The notes beneath the pieces are model-generated. The model did no database searches. It was not told the origin of the DNA and was given only the letters and a program-made list of their open reading frames with translations. From the NCBI GenBank assembly GCA_036345935.2, contig JADWOT020000003.1, positions 20,602,509-20,666,508 on the forward strand: a stretch of DNA of 64,000 nucleotides, read 5' to 3'. Position numbers and translations under genes: made by a program. Source of the DNA: Taenia hydatigena. Its lineage: Eukaryota; Platyhelminthes; Cestoda; Cyclophyllidea; Taeniidae. Positions 63,658-64,000 of this stretch are shown in pieces; the first letter of the stretch is position 1, and each line of letters opens with the position of its first letter.

Positions 63658-64000
63658 ATGATGGAGTCGTCTGAAGAATTGCGTTTGAGAGGCAATTCAT
63701 TTTTTTCGGAAGGCAATTATTCGGAGGCAGTCAAGTCATACGAGGAATGTTTAAAGAAGGCCGATGGCGATAAAAGTTGTCAACAGATTGCATATCGTAA
63801 CCTAGCACAGTGTTTCTTAAAGCTATGTAGCTATGATGAGGCCATAAAGGCAGCAACTGAGGGTAATCGTTTTCCTTTTTGGTATGAAGTCAAATATTTT
63901 TAGCTCTTAAGATATTGCCTTCCGACACTAAGGCTCTCTACCGCCGTTCTGTTGCCTATGAAAAAATTGGGAATCTTAAGGATTCTATTGTTGATGCGCA
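63658..64000 (+). CDS. UNC45: UNC-45-like TPR co-chaperone (N-terminal part, cut by window edge)
   Basis: UNC-45 proteins are Hsp90 co-chaperones for myosin folding; the N-terminal TPR domain binds the Hsp90 tail, and a UCS domain would follow outside the window. Exon 1 is 63658-63862 and exon 2 starts at 63904, both read in frame through a 41-nt intron (GTAATC donor, ATTTTTAG acceptor, phase 1). About 100 residues are visible. They form TPR repeats: SEELRLRGNSFFSEGNYSEA, then YRNLAQCFLKLCSYDEAIKA, then DTKALYRRSVAYEKIGNLKD. The last block matches the UNC-45 signature KALYRRSxAxEKLG. Two adjacent ATGs follow a TGTAG, so the start could be a trans-splice acceptor. Other TPR co-chaperones (STIP1, SGT, TOM70 type) are possible but fit less well. 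Confidence 0.85.

Overview
The window is nuclear DNA of a flatworm, most likely a tapeworm. It has spliced genes with GT-AG introns, long AT-rich introns and spacers, and scattered decayed repeats. It shows no bacterial operons, rRNA, CRISPR array or complete tRNA. The cestode call rests mainly on a complete 107-residue thioredoxin whose sequence closely resembles the Echinococcus/Taenia type as I know it. Long introns (up to 13.4 kb) suggest a larger genome than the compact taeniid ones, but the species cannot be named from this window.

Layout. 1-6.77 kb is spacer with no gene I can support. 6.77-17.23 kb (minus strand) holds the C-terminal half of a Rabaptin-5-like endosomal Rab effector: six exons ending in a non-canonical FYVE-type zinc finger. 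An unrecognised set of plus-strand open frames lies inside one of its introns. 17.2-24.7 kb is repeat-rich spacer containing three copies of a short repeat (one inverted), a possible decayed reverse transcriptase, a G-rich island with a run of 21 G, and a few unrecognised exon-like frames. 24.69-25.30 kb (minus) is thioredoxin, three exons. 26.48-35.69 kb (minus) is a complete SMC2 gene, 15 exons, 1223 residues. 35.93-62.73 kb (plus) is a five-exon gene for an unrecognised protein starting MGNCC, with introns of 6.8, 13.4 and 5.4 kb. 63.66 kb to the window edge (plus) is the start of an UNC-45-like TPR co-chaperone gene.

Arrangement. SMC2 and the MGNCC gene are head to head, 236 bp apart between start codons, so they probably share a bidirectional promoter. 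SMC2 then thioredoxin, and the MGNCC gene then UNC-45, are same-strand pairs. In each pair an AATAAA lies about 80-95 nt before an AG acceptor just upstream of the downstream ATG, which would fit spliced-leader trans-splicing of the downstream gene. No spliced-leader gene was seen, so this is inference. The genes have no common pathway: chromosome condensation, redox, endosome fusion, and chaperone work.

Exon borders were read by eye from reading frame, GT/AG sites and protein alignment from memory. All borders quoted for SMC2, thioredoxin and UNC-45 keep frame across every junction.
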